Shown here in pieces: positions 1 through 7,852 of a stretch of 64,000 nucleotides of DNA. The stretch's first letter is position 1. Each line of letters opens with the position of its first letter. Made by a program: the position numbers and the translations under genes. The stretch comes from Cohnella caldifontis (lineage in GTDB: Bacteria; Bacillota; Bacilli; Paenibacillales; Paenibacillaceae): the NCBI RefSeq assembly GCF_029360585.1, contig NZ_JAQZSJ010000001.1, positions 434,001 through 498,000 of the forward strand, read 5' to 3'. Under the pieces are notes generated by a model. It had not been told where the DNA came from. It did not search any database and was given only the letters and a program-made list of their open reading frames with translations.

Positions 1-24
1 GTACCAGTGGTTTTTTTCATTCAC
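1..24 (-). CDS. 5' end of an unidentified gene, cut by the window edge
   Basis: Only eight codons are visible. A strong ribosome binding site (GGGGAGG, plus positions 31-37) sits six bases before a GTG start at 24. An ATG four bases further in is a less well-spaced alternative. It is the fourth gene of the co-directional group formed by the helix-turn-helix gene, the DUF5317 gene and the 33-residue peptide. DUF5317 genes are often followed by signalling proteins such as HD-GYP or GGDEF proteins, but too little is present to identify this one. Confidence 0.55.
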
Positions 25-40
25 CAATGACCTCCCCAAC

Positions 41-142
41 TTAACCGACTTTAAAGCCAGAAGTGAGAGCAATAATGACAGAGGCAACGACGAGTGCATT
101 CAGCAAAATACGGGTAACTTTGATTCCCTCTACTTTTTTCAT
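41..142 (-). CDS. 33-residue hydrophobic peptide
   Basis: A short open frame starts with ATG at 142, has a clear ribosome binding site (GAGAGGAGAC about eight bases upstream) and ends in TAA at 41, 17 bases before the next start codon. The product has a basic N-terminus (MKKVEGIKV) followed by a continuous hydrophobic run (ILLNALVVASVIIALTSGF) long enough for one membrane span or a signal-type helix. The spacing and RBS make translation likely. No function is known to me; it could be a small membrane regulator or a secreted signal processed from the hydrophobic segment. Confidence 0.6.
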   Translation of the reverse strand: MKKVEGIKVTRILLNALVVASVIIALTSGFKVG

Positions 143-167
143 GAAAAATGTCTCCTCTCAAATTCAT

Positions 168-758
168 TTAATCTATATTATTTTGATTTAACAAAGAAAG
201 CCCCATTTTACGTGATGCCATTGCATGTTGAAGATAAATAAAAATGCCTACGTTCATTACAACATCGCCAATACTGATTGCCTGTGTTCTTGGATACGGC
301 TTCGTTAGCGGGATAATATCGCCTAAGAAAGGAAGAACGGTCGAATTGTCGAGCATGGCATGCTTGGTCGAAACGTCGCCGCTCTTCAGCATGTCGACGT
401 AAATCGGATCCAGAACCGATGCCGCTTCCACCGATACCGGCATTTTGCCGCCGTTGACCAGCATGACCAGAAAGTTCAGCGCGACGCCGGCGAAGATCCA
501 CCAGAAGCCTTTTTCTTTGCGGTTAATTACCAGAACATATAGCCCCGCTGCATAAACGAGCATGAACATGTAACCGTTGTATTGCTGGATGAAAGATACA
601 TTGTCATGCAAGAGGTATAGGAGAAACTGGGTCGCCAGCAAAATCGGAAAAATCAAGCCGCCTTTGATCCGGATCTGGGAGAGCGCGGTGATTCCATTCC
701 GCCAACCGGCGCGAAGGAAACCGACGATCAGCCCGATCACGATACCGTCATAGACCAT
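168..758 (-). CDS. DUF5317 family membrane protein
   Basis: A 196-residue, mostly hydrophobic protein with about five or six predicted membrane segments: an N-terminal helix (VIGLIVGFL), one near residues 35-50 and paired helices around 60-105. The stretch NGGKMPVS in the middle and the length match the DUF5317 family of Firmicutes, whose biochemical role is unknown. It follows the helix-turn-helix gene by 18 bases and precedes the 33-residue peptide by 25, so the group is an operon from the promoter at 1055-1083. The RBS (GAAGGGAATTGCGAAG) supports the ATG at 758. Confidence 0.75.
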   Translation of the reverse strand: MVYDGIVIGLIVGFLRAGWRNGITALSQIRIKGGLIFPILLATQFLLYLLHDNVSFIQQYNGYMFMLVYAAGLYVLVINRKEKGFWWIFAGVALNFLVMLVNGGKMPVSVEAASVLDPIYVDMLKSGDVSTKHAMLDNSTVLPFLGDIIPLTKPYPRTQAISIGDVVMNVGIFIYLQHAMASRKMGLSLLNQNNID

Positions 759-776
759 CTTCGCAATTCCCTTCGA

Positions 777-968
777 TCAAACTGGACTGGGTACCGCCGC
801 TTTCCGAAGACCGGGATTCGGCTGGTTTCTTTCCAACACGTAAGTCTTGCCGATTTTGCGGCAGTTCACTTTCCCCTCGCGGCACAATCGTTTCACGTGG
901 TCCTGATGGACGCCCCAAAGCCTGGAGGCTTCTTCGGTGGACATGATCTCGTTGAGCGGACTCAACAT
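777..968 (-). CDS. Small MerR/excisionase-type helix-turn-helix protein
   Basis: A 63-residue protein whose central part, STEEASRLWGVHQDHVKRLC followed by REGKVNCRKIGKTYVLER, is the pattern of single-domain excisionase-like winged helices (MerR/AlpA type): recognition helix, then a short wing ending in a conserved arginine. Such proteins bind DNA and often regulate adjacent genes. The start at 968 is chosen because AAAGGAGGGG lies directly upstream; an internal ATG eight codons in lacks an RBS. It is the first gene of the DUF5317 operon, behind a structured leader. The target is unknown. Confidence 0.7.
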   Translation of the reverse strand: MLSPLNEIMSTEEASRLWGVHQDHVKRLCREGKVNCRKIGKTYVLERNQPNPGLRKAAVPSPV

Positions 969-992
969 CTCCCCTCCTTTGATCGAAAGAGA

Positions 993-1052
993 GGTCGGTG
1001 TCTCCGGAAGGAATCTCTCAAACTCTGAGTCTCTCTTTTTTCCTTCACGACC
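993..1052 (-). promoter_or_regulatory. Structured 5' leader of the HTH-DUF5317 operon
   Basis: Between the promoter and the RBS the transcript can fold into two nested stems: GGTCG with CGACC (993-997 / 1048-1052) and GAAGGAA with TTCCTTC (1007-1013 / 1040-1046), with a purine-rich loop. No poly-U terminator follows. I could not match it to a known riboswitch class. It may be a regulatory RNA structure or protein-binding site; this is inference from base pairing alone. Confidence 0.35.
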
Positions 1053-1054
1053 AA

Positions 1055-1083
1055 ATTATAGAATGTCCGACAACGGACGTCAA
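1055..1083 (-). promoter_or_regulatory. Sigma-A promoter for the HTH-DUF5317 operon
   Basis: On the minus strand, TTGACG (1083-1078) and TATAAT (1060-1055) are separated by 17 bases, close to the sigma-A consensus. Transcription would begin about 80-90 bases upstream of the HTH start codon. Confidence 0.75.
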
Positions 1084-1120
1084 CAATTTTTTCGAATATT
1101 CTTCCAAATTTATTATAACC

Positions 1121-1151
1121 AAAGAAAAAAGACCCCGTAACCGAGGTCTTT
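1121..1151 (-). terminator. Intrinsic terminator (minus strand)
   Basis: AAAGACC (1128-1134) pairs with GGTCTTT (1145-1151), with a further CG/CG pair inside. On the minus strand the stem is followed by a run of U residues. It lies just below the YciI-like remnant and probably once terminated that gene. Confidence 0.65.
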
Positions 1152-1225
1152 CGAAGCGCTCGCGGCTGGCTTTTCCCGTCGAAATCGACGGATTCATCCA
1201 GTTGCGTTATAGGTACTTGGAATCA

Positions 1226-1363
1226 TCAATTTTCCGAACGGGAAATCTCGAGCCAGTCCGCCAACTCTTCTGTCCACTGGGTCGGTTCGAATTCGATGAT
1301 CTCATAGTCGGCAACTTGATGGATGCAGAAAGGATCCTGTTCCAAGCTCGCACGAATCTCCTC
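1226..1363 (-). pseudogene. C-terminal remnant of a YciI-like protein
   Basis: An open stretch of 45 codons on the minus strand reads EEIRASLEQDPFCIHQVADY then EIIEFEPTQW and ends at TGA (1226). The pattern DPF...VADYEI.EF.P is the C-terminal signature of YciI-family dimeric alpha/beta-barrel proteins (normally about 90-100 residues). The frame has a TAA immediately upstream and no start codon, so the N-terminal half is missing. The break coincides with the start of a repeat-rich segment (1364-1510). Confidence 0.6.
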
Positions 1364-1510
1364 TTATGCCGATCGTTACGGACACCACAGCCGTTATTGG
1401 AGCAATTTCAACGTTCTTCAAATCGTAACGGACAACACGGACCTTAAGCACTGCACTTCGCGGCTAATCAGCGGTATTTTTGCTGAATAAGTGCAATCTT
1501 GTCCGTTAGA
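1364..1510. repeat. Intergenic repeat-like segment with 50-bp spaced motif
   Basis: Non-coding. A near-identical core, GTTACGGAC at 1375 and GTAACGGAC at 1425, recurs with 50-bp spacing, and an inverted copy (GTCCGTTA) lies at 1501-1508. An inner CAGC...GCTG hairpin is also visible. It looks like a short palindromic intergenic element of the kind common in Paenibacillaceae. The rest of 969-1670 holds only the leader, promoter, terminators and YciI remnant listed separately. Confidence 0.45.
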
Positions 1511-1610
1511 ATACGATAGGTTGAGGAATGCCCCCGATAACGTCCTCTGTGTCCCTAAGCCTGATGGTGTTCGAATTTTTCGACCTGGTATGCGAATGGG
1601 TCAGTCGTAG

Positions 1611-1641
1611 AATAAAAACAAACCCGCCGTATGGCGGGTTT
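1611..1641 (-). terminator. Intrinsic terminator of the universal stress protein gene
   Basis: AAACCCGCC (1620-1628) and GGCGGGTTT (1633-1641) form a nine-pair stem with a GTAT loop. The minus-strand transcript continues into a U-rich tract (1619-1611). It sits 30 bases after the stop codon. Confidence 0.85.
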
Positions 1642-1670
1642 GGCGGGTTGCCTTCCCCGAGCCGATTCTT

Positions 1671-2099
1671 TTATTTCACGATTAAAACCGGACATTTCGC
1701 CTGCTGGACGACATGGTGGCTGACGCTGCCCAGCATCATTTCCTTGAACGGTCCAAGGCCTCTGCTGCCCATGACGATCAAATCGCAGTTTTGATCTGCC
1801 GCGTGTTCCAGGATGGCCGTCGCCGGGGGGCCGGTCAACACGGAAATTTCCGAGTACGGGAGATTCGCGATTTCCTCTTGCGCTTTCCGGATCAGCCCGT
1901 CCTCGTATTCCTTCACTTTCTCCTGGACGCTCTCCGGCATGACAAAGCCAAGCCCCTCGACGGCATAAGTCGGTCGGTACAACACGTGCGCGACCGTCAG
2001 CTTGCAGCCCGGCGCGTCCGCCAACCGAACCGCCTGCCGCAGCGCTTTCAGCGAAACTTCCGAACCGTCGTACGCCGCCAAAACATGATGGTACAGCAT
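1671..2099 (-). CDS. Universal stress protein, UspA family
   Basis: A 142-residue single Usp domain. The N-terminus HHVLAAYDGSEVSLKAL carries the strand and conserved Asp of the family. The C-terminal half contains the ATP-binding pattern G-2x-G-9x-G-S (GSRGLGPFKEMMLGSVS, about residues 111-127) and ends in CPVLIVK. This places it in the ATP-binding subgroup, a cytoplasmic dimer that helps cells through starvation or stress; the exact role is not predictable. The start is supported by AGAGGAGGAATC. It is monocistronic, with its own terminator. Confidence 0.9.
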   Translation of the reverse strand: MLYHHVLAAYDGSEVSLKALRQAVRLADAPGCKLTVAHVLYRPTYAVEGLGFVMPESVQEKVKEYEDGLIRKAQEEIANLPYSEISVLTGPPATAILEHAADQNCDLIVMGSRGLGPFKEMMLGSVSHHVVQQAKCPVLIVK

Positions 2100-2190
2100 G
2101 CAGATTCCTCCTCTGCGATCCGCGATACAAGGTGCTCCTCTTCCACACCACTAGTATACCGCCGAAACAGAGCCGAAGATGTGAAATCCG

Positions 2191-3567
2191 TCACACCCGG
2201 GCGGATTTCATTCGTTCGGCGAGGAAATCCACGATATGGACGGCTTTCATCCGGTCCGACAGCCCTTCTTTTTCGATTCCGAGCTTCATCTGCAGAAGGC
2301 AGCCCGGATTGCTGGTCAGCAAATAGTGCGCTTCGGTCCGCTTCACGTGCTGCATTTTCTGATCCAGAATGCTTCCCGCCGTCTCGGGCTGGGTCAAATT
2401 ATAAATGCCCGCGGAGCCGCAGCAGCGGTCGGCCTCGAACAGCTCGACGAATTCGGCGTCCGCGATCCGGTTCATCAGCTTGCGCGGGGCGTCCGACGAC
2501 TTCATCCCGTTGCGCAAATGGCAGGAGTCCTGATACGTAATCCGCACGCGTTCCCCGGTTTTCGCATCGCCGAACGTCTCCGGCAGCCGGCCAAACTCGA
2601 AAAGCAGCTTGCTGACGTCGATCGTGCGGGCCGAGAACCATTCGGCGTCATTCCGCCACTGCGGATCGTCGTGCAGTAGATGCCCGTATTCGGCCAATTG
2701 GGCGCCGCATCCGCCGGCATTGGAGACGATCCAGTCCACGCCGGCTTCCCGGAAAGCGCGGATGTTGCCTTTGGCCAGCTCCGCCGCGCCGTCACGTTCC
2801 CCGCTGTGCGCATGCAGAGCGCCGCAGCAGTTCTGCGCGGGCGGAATGACGACGTCGAAGCCCGCGGCTTGCAGCAGCTTGACGGTGTTCACGTTCGTCT
2901 CCGTGAATAAGACGTCCATGATGCAGCCGCGGAACATGCCCACCGTGCCGATCCGTTCTCCGGCGGCAGGATGGACGGTGCCGATCCTCTCCGCGACGCC
3001 CTTGTAGGACGCGTCTGGCATGATCCGTTCCATCTGTTCCAGATGTTTAGGGAACAGCTTCATGAGGCCGGTCCCGCGGGCGATCGCGCGCATTCCCGAT
3101 TTCTGATAGACCTTAAGCGCGCCGCCGAGCAGCCGCATCCGTTTTTGATGAGGGAACAGTCCTTTGAAAGCGATCCGGCGAGCCGCCCGAACCCAAGGCC
3201 GGTGGCTGTCGGTATGCCGTTCGATGCCGTCCCGGGCCTGCTCGATCAATTGGCCGTATTTGACGTCCGCGGGACAGGCGGTCTCGCAGGCGCGGCATCC
3301 GAGGCAATGGTTCATCTGGTCCTCGAACGCGCGGTCCGGTTCCATCAAGCCGTCGGCGACGGCTTTCATGAGCGCGATCCGTCCCCGGGGAGATTCCGCC
3401 TCCACTCCCGTCTCGCGGAACGTCGGGCAGGCGGGCAGACAGAAGCCGCAGCGCATGCAGTTCGTCAGCTGTTCGTAGTCCAGCTTGGCCCGCAGGGTGT
3501 CCCCCATCGAGCCGCAGGGCGCGGAAGTCCCATTTGCTGGTCTGATAAGCGTCGCAGAATCAGCCAT
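2191..3567 (-). CDS. glcF: Glycolate/lactate oxidase iron-sulfur subunit (GlcF-like)
   Basis: A 458-residue protein with two 4Fe-4S ferredoxin motifs near the N-terminus (C37/C40/C43/C47 and C88/C91/C94/C98), then two CCG cysteine-rich domains (NCCGALHAHSGE around residue 245; RCCGSAGIYN around 390). This is the layout of the electron-transfer subunit that passes electrons from the flavoprotein GlcD to the quinone pool during oxidation of glycolate or D-lactate. Its start overlaps the glcD stop by eight bases, so the two are co-translated. The substrate (glycolate versus lactate) cannot be fixed from sequence. Confidence 0.88.
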   Translation of the reverse strand: MADSATLIRPANGTSAPCGSMGDTLRAKLDYEQLTNCMRCGFCLPACPTFRETGVEAESPRGRIALMKAVADGLMEPDRAFEDQMNHCLGCRACETACPADVKYGQLIEQARDGIERHTDSHRPWVRAARRIAFKGLFPHQKRMRLLGGALKVYQKSGMRAIARGTGLMKLFPKHLEQMERIMPDASYKGVAERIGTVHPAAGERIGTVGMFRGCIMDVLFTETNVNTVKLLQAAGFDVVIPPAQNCCGALHAHSGERDGAAELAKGNIRAFREAGVDWIVSNAGGCGAQLAEYGHLLHDDPQWRNDAEWFSARTIDVSKLLFEFGRLPETFGDAKTGERVRITYQDSCHLRNGMKSSDAPRKLMNRIADAEFVELFEADRCCGSAGIYNLTQPETAGSILDQKMQHVKRTEAHYLLTSNPGCLLQMKLGIEKEGLSDRMKAVHIVDFLAERMKSARV

Positions 3568-4984
3568 GTTCGATCACCACTCTCTTGCGCGCCGATTTGG
3601 CGAAAACTTTGCCGGGGTTCAGCAGGTTGTCCGGGTCGAACGCCGCCTTGATCGCCTTCATCACGGCCATGCCGGTCTCTCCGACCTTCCACTCCAGGAA
3701 CGGCGCCTTCACGATGCCGACCCCGTGCTCGCCGGTAATCGTTCCGCCCAGCCGGATGGCAGCCTCGAAAATTTCCTCGAATGCCGCTTCCACGCGATGC
3801 ACCTCGTCTTGATCGCGGGCGTCCGTGGTCGCCGTCGGATGAAGGTTCCCGTCGCCGGCGTGCCCGAACGTGCAAATGGTCACGTTATGCTTCTTCGCGA
3901 TCCGGTTGATTTCGACCACCATGTCGGCGATTTTGGATCTCGGCACGGTCGCGTCCTCGAGAATCGTCGTCGGCCGCAGCCGGGCCAACGCGGTGAACGC
4001 GCTGCGCCGCGCCGTGAGCAGCTTGAGCGCCTCCGCTTCGGACTTCGCGACTTCGACCCGTACCGCCTTTTCGTCCAAGCAAATTTGCTCGATGACCCGG
4101 ATATCGCGTTCGACCGTTTCCGGATCCCCGTCCTGCTCGATCAGCAGGATCGCCGCCATGTCCAGCGGCAAACCCAGCTTCGCGAAATCGTCGACGACCC
4201 GGATCGTCGGGTTGTCCAAAATTTCCAGCGTGGCGGGAATGATGCGGTTCTCGATGATTTTGGAAACGGTGCGGGCCGCGTCGTACAGATCCTGGTACAT
4301 GGCGAGCATCGTTTTCTTCGCTTTCGGCGGCGGAATCAGCTTCAGCGTCGCTTCCGTGATGACAGCCAGCGTCCCCTCCGAGCCGACGAGCAGCTTCGTC
4401 AGGTCGTAGCCCGCGACGTCTTTCATCAGCTTGCCGCCCGTGCGGATGATTTCCCCGCTCGCCAGCACCGCTTCGAGTCCGATGACGTAGTCCTTCGTCG
4501 TTCCGTATTTAAGCCCTCGCAGACCGCCGGAATTTTCCGCGATGTTGCCGCCGAGCGTCGACACCGCCATGCTGCTCGGATCGGGCGGATAGAACAAGCC
4601 GAGGCTTTCGATATGGGTCGCGAACTGCTTGGTGTTCAACCCGGGCTGCACGGTCGCCGTCAAATTTTCCATGTCCACTTCCAAAATGCGGTTCATCCGG
4701 TGCATGACCATGACGACGCCGCCATTGACGGGAACGGTGCCGCCGCACAAGTTGGTCCCGGAGCCGCGGCTGACGAGCGGGATTTTATGCCGGCTCAGCG
4801 CTTTCATTACGCCGGATACCTGCTCCGTGTTTTCCGGATAGACGACCGCGTCCGGCAGCGCTTGCTGCATCGGGGTTCCGTCGTAAGAGTGCGTGACGAG
4901 CGACTGCGGGTCGTCCTTGACGCCGCCCGCCCCGAGTACGGCTTCCAATTCCCGTTTCACAACGTCGGGGAGCAAATTCGACAC
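3560..4984 (-). CDS. glcD: FAD-linked glycolate/D-lactate oxidase subunit (GlcD-like)
   Basis: A 474-residue flavoprotein. It has an N-terminal PCMH-type FAD-binding domain (PLVSRGSGTNLCGG, VQPGLN, STLGGNIAENSGG, KYGTTKDYV) and a C-terminal FAD-oxidase domain with GHAGDGNLHP and TGEHGVG. It oxidises a 2-hydroxy acid to the 2-oxo acid at the membrane and hands electrons to GlcF. It is transcribed divergently from a FadR-type regulator across a palindromic operator, which suggests induction by the hydroxy acid. Confidence 0.9.
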   Translation of the reverse strand: MSNLLPDVVKRELEAVLGAGGVKDDPQSLVTHSYDGTPMQQALPDAVVYPENTEQVSGVMKALSRHKIPLVSRGSGTNLCGGTVPVNGGVVMVMHRMNRILEVDMENLTATVQPGLNTKQFATHIESLGLFYPPDPSSMAVSTLGGNIAENSGGLRGLKYGTTKDYVIGLEAVLASGEIIRTGGKLMKDVAGYDLTKLLVGSEGTLAVITEATLKLIPPPKAKKTMLAMYQDLYDAARTVSKIIENRIIPATLEILDNPTIRVVDDFAKLGLPLDMAAILLIEQDGDPETVERDIRVIEQICLDEKAVRVEVAKSEAEALKLLTARRSAFTALARLRPTTILEDATVPRSKIADMVVEINRIAKKHNVTICTFGHAGDGNLHPTATTDARDQDEVHRVEAAFEEIFEAAIRLGGTITGEHGVGIVKAPFLEWKVGETGMAVMKAIKAAFDPDNLLNPGKVFAKSARKRVVIEHG

Positions 4985-5013
4985 CTGCTTTCTACTAGTC
5001 CATAATTAATCAG

Positions 5014-5026
5014 GTCATCTGATGAC
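5014..5026. promoter_or_regulatory. Palindromic operator between glcD and the FadR-type gene
   Basis: GTCATC-T-GATGAC is a perfect 13-bp palindrome with one central base. It lies 30 bases upstream of glcD and 90 upstream of the divergent GntR/FadR gene. Size, symmetry and position fit a FadR/LldR-type operator controlling both directions. The assignment rests on position and symmetry only. Confidence 0.6.
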
Positions 5027-5115
5027 TTTAACTAGAAAAAGTATATCATGATAAGAGCAAAACAGGTACAATATTTTAAAATGCCGAGGTTGGCGGATTA
5101 GCGGGAAAGGATTCG

Positions 5116-5850
5116 GTGAACAGAGTGAACAACCGGCCGCTCAAGAGCAGCGAATGGGTACGGAGCGAGTTGATGCGGGAAATCGCGGAGGGACAGGTGC
5201 GTCCGGGGGACAAGCTCCCGTCGGTCGTCGAACTGTCGGAACGGTTCGGCGTCGGGCGCTCGACCGTCCGCGAGGCGCTCAGCGCCATGAAAGCGATCGG
5301 GGTCCTGGATATCCGCCAAGGCGGCGGTACCTTCGTGAAAGCGAAAGAAGCCGAGACGGCTTCGCAGCCTCTGGCGGATTGGATCGCGAATGCCGACTCC
5401 CTGCTTCAGCTCGTGGAAGTGCGGCGCGTGTTGGAGACCGGCAACGCCTCGTTGGCGGCGCGGAACTGCAAGGAGGACGACGCGAATGACTTGCGGGAAG
5501 CGGTCGGCCGCATGAAAGAAGTGCTCTCCGACGAAGTCGCCGGAGAGCAAGCGGATACGGCGTTCCATTTGCGGCTCGCCGAGGCCACCCATAACCCGCT
5601 GCTGATCGAGCTTACGCGCTCCTTGTCGGAGCAGCTCCACCATAACATGAGGCATACCCGCTCCGCATGGTTCTACGCGGACCGCCGCTCCGCCGAGCAG
5701 CTGCTGGAAGAGCACGCGGGCATCCTGCAGGCGGTGCTGCAGCGCGACGAAAAACGGGCGGCCGAGCGGATGAACGAGCATTTGGCCAAAGTCGAGCAAG
5801 TGCTCCGGGACAATCTGCGGGACGAATTACGGGAACCCGGCGTTCGCTGA
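5116..5850 (+). CDS. GntR-family transcriptional regulator, FadR/FCD subfamily
   Basis: A 244-residue regulator. The N-terminal winged helix (SSEWVRSELMREIAEGQVRP, then LPSVVELSERFGVGRSTVRE) is typical of GntR proteins, and the helical C-terminal region (ADTAFHLRLAEATHN; LLEEHAGILQAVLQRDE) is an FCD ligand-binding domain with the Asp/His metal-site pattern. Translation starts at GTG 5116, preceded by AAAGGA. Family members such as LldR and GlcC respond to lactate or glycolate, matching the divergent glcD-glcF pair. It probably also controls itself through the palindrome at 5014-5026. Confidence 0.85.
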   Translation: MNRVNNRPLKSSEWVRSELMREIAEGQVRPGDKLPSVVELSERFGVGRSTVREALSAMKAIGVLDIRQGGGTFVKAKEAETASQPLADWIANADSLLQLVEVRRVLETGNASLAARNCKEDDANDLREAVGRMKEVLSDEVAGEQADTAFHLRLAEATHNPLLIELTRSLSEQLHHNMRHTRSAWFYADRRSAEQLLEEHAGILQAVLQRDEKRAAERMNEHLAKVEQVLRDNLRDELREPGVR

Positions 5851-5889
5851 TTGCATCATGAAGGAGAAGGTCCAGTCTCCTCCTCCTTC

Positions 5890-6060
5890 ATCTACAGCCC
5901 GCCCAACCGCTTCAACGGCACTATTTGTGGCTACAGCTCGCCAGCACCGCTACTCGTCCTCTCCAACTACAAATTTTGCGTCTACAGACCGTCCGCCCCG
6001 CCACTCGTCCACACCAACCACGAATTTTGCGCCTACAACCCCTCCCCCTCTACACGCCCG
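5890..6060 (-). repeat. 51-bp spaced intergenic repeat (three units)
   Basis: Read on the minus strand, three copies of a core resembling TGTAGRCGCAAAATTYGTGG end at plus positions 5935, 5986 and 6037, exactly 51 bases apart, with diverged sequence between them. The same core recurs on the opposite strand at 49049-49200. The stretch 5851-6161 shows no credible gene; open frames across it have no RBS and a codon pattern unlike the neighbouring genes. Confidence 0.6.
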
Positions 6061-6161
6061 CTTCAACTCATATTTGTCCTTTACTTCCGGTCGCGATCGC
6101 TTATACTTGGAGTGAATTATGTCGAAAAACGCAAACTGCTGCCGCAACTCCAGGAGGATTC

Positions 6162-7454
6162 ATGCTCGCACTCGCCGTTATCCTGTTTCTTCTTACTCTG
6201 CTCTTCGTCATTTGGCAGCCTCGAGGCTTAAGCATCGGCTGGTCCGCATGCGGAGGCGCCGTCCTGGCTCTCGCGGCGGGCGTCGTCACCGTGCAGGACG
6301 TCTGGGATGTCACGCAGATGGTTTGGAACGCGACTTTGACGTTCGTCGCGCTCATTTTGATCTCTCTCATTTTGGACGAGATCGGCTTTTTCGAATGGGC
6401 CGCGCTGCATATGGCCCGGTTCGCACGAGGCAACGGAAAGCGGCTGTTCGTACTCGCCGTGCTGCTGGGCGCCGCGGTCTCCGCCTTGTTCGCCAACGAC
6501 GGGGCCGCGCTGATCCTGACCCCCATCATATTGGCGATGATTCGGGCGCTGAAGTTCGAGGAACGCATGGTGCTGCCCTTCATCATGGCGGGGGGTTTCA
6601 TCTCGGACACCGCATCGACGCCGTTCGTGATCAGCAATCTGGTCAATATCGTGTCCTCGGACTTCTTCGGCATCGAATTCGCGGAATACGCGAGCCGGAT
6701 GCTCGTTCCGACGTTGTTCTCGATCGCGTCCAGCCTGCTGGTCCTATTCCTCTACTACGGAAAAAGCCTGCCGGAGCGGTATGACGAAACCGCTCTGAAG
6801 CATCCCGCCGAGGCGGTCAAAGACCGGCGGCTGTTCCGGATCTCTTGGGCCGTGCTGGCCGTCTTGCTGGCCGCTTACTTCACCAGCGAATTCATCGGAA
6901 TCCCGGTCTCCTTCCTCGCGGGAGCCGCGGCCTTGATTTTCCTGCTGCTGGCGCGAAGAAGCCCGAACCTGCAAGCCTGGAAACTGGTGAAAGGCGCGCC
7001 TTGGGCGATCGTGGCGTTCTCGATCGGCATGTACGTCGTCGTCTACGGCTTGCGGAACGCCGGTTTGACGGACAAGCTTGGCCAAGCGTTGGAGTGGACC
7101 GCCGATCACGGCTTGTTCGCCGCCTCCGTCGGCGGGGGCTTCATCGCGGCCGTGCTCTCGTCCGTCATGAACAATCTGCCTACGGTCATGATCGACGCGC
7201 TGGCCATTCACGGCACGGACACGTCCGGCGCGCTGCGCGAAGCCTTGGTCTACGCCAACGTCATCGGCTCCGACCTCGGGCCGAAGCTGACGCCGATCGG
7301 CTCCCTGGCCACGCTGCTGTGGCTGCACGTGCTGTCGGGCAAAGGCGTGAAGATCGGCTGGGGCTATTACTTCAGAGTAGGCTTCATCCTAACGGTTCCG
7401 GTGCTGTTCGTCACGCTGGCCGGGTTATATGTATGGCTTCGCGTGATCTATTAA
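6162..7454 (+). CDS. arsB: ArsB/NhaD-type membrane transporter, probable arsenite efflux pump
   Basis: A 430-residue integral membrane protein with 10-12 predicted helices. The family signature [19 protein letters not shown], the paired [11 protein letters not shown] region and MNNLPTVM in the second half are typical of ArsB, which exports arsenite or antimonite at the expense of proton motive force. The start at 6162 is set by CAGGAGGATTC directly upstream; the frame stays open further upstream but through repeat sequence. No arsR or arsC lies nearby, so another anion substrate is possible. Confidence 0.82.
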   Translation: MLALAVILFLLTLLFVIWQPRGLSIGWSACGGAVLALAAGVVTVQDVWDVTQMVWNATLTFVALILISLILDEIGFFEWAALHMARFARGNGKRLFVLAVLLGAAVSALFANDGAALILTPIILAMIRALKFEERMVLPFIMAGGFISDTASTPFVISNLVNIVSSDFFGIEFAEYASRMLVPTLFSIASSLLVLFLYYGKSLPERYDETALKHPAEAVKDRRLFRISWAVLAVLLAAYFTSEFIGIPVSFLAGAAALIFLLLARRSPNLQAWKLVKGAPWAIVAFSIGMYVVVYGLRNAGLTDKLGQALEWTADHGLFAASVGGGFIAAVLSSVMNNLPTVMIDALAIHGTDTSGALREALVYANVIGSDLGPKLTPIGSLATLLWLHVLSGKGVKIGWGYYFRVGFILTVPVLFVTLAGLYVWLRVIY

Positions 7455-7497
7455 ATGCATCAATGCATCACCTATCTGCCCTAAATCGAACGCAAAA

Positions 7498-7824
7498 AGG
7501 CCGGTCTTAGACCGGCCTCCGACTGTTGAAAAACTTTCAACACGTTGATTAGCAAAATGCTTTTTATAAATATATTCGATTTTACGAGTTCAATTTTGGA
7601 TATAATCGCAATTCATCGGTATTCAATATGAAAAATCGCAAACAATCGCTCGGCTTTGCGGCCGCTGGTGAAATGTATTCGAAATTTCAAACACAATCAA
7701 AAATGTTCTGCTCAAGTGATTTGTGATAGATCTTTCGAATTCGTTGGATGGTTTCCCAAAGGTATCGAAGAATCCTGGCAACGGCTTCGCCAACAGGCGG
7801 AGGCCGGTCTTAGACCGGCCTCCG
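7498..7824. repeat. AT-rich island bounded by two identical hairpins
   Basis: An identical 24-base hairpin sequence (stem AGGCCGGTC/GACCGGCCT, loop TTA) occurs at 7498-7521 and again at 7801-7824. The 280 bases between are clearly AT-richer than their surroundings and contain no credible gene. Just inside the left copy is a second dyad, TGTTGAAA..TTTCAACA (7524-7542). On the minus strand the 7498 copy is followed by UUUUU and can act as a terminator for the copA operon. The duplicated ends suggest a small insertion or duplication. Confidence 0.5.
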
Positions 7825-7852
7825 TGCCTTCGGGAACCGCGGCGCCTTTCCG

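Noticed and set aside
998-1447. A 149-codon plus-strand open frame
   Set aside because: It overlaps the structured leader, promoter, terminator and YciI remnant on the other strand and resembles no protein.
5851-6161. Possible N-terminal extension of ArsB or small secreted protein
   Set aside because: The stretch consists of 51-bp repeat units, has no RBS and gives a Pro/Arg/Thr-rich low-complexity product; the ArsB start at 6162 has a clear RBS.
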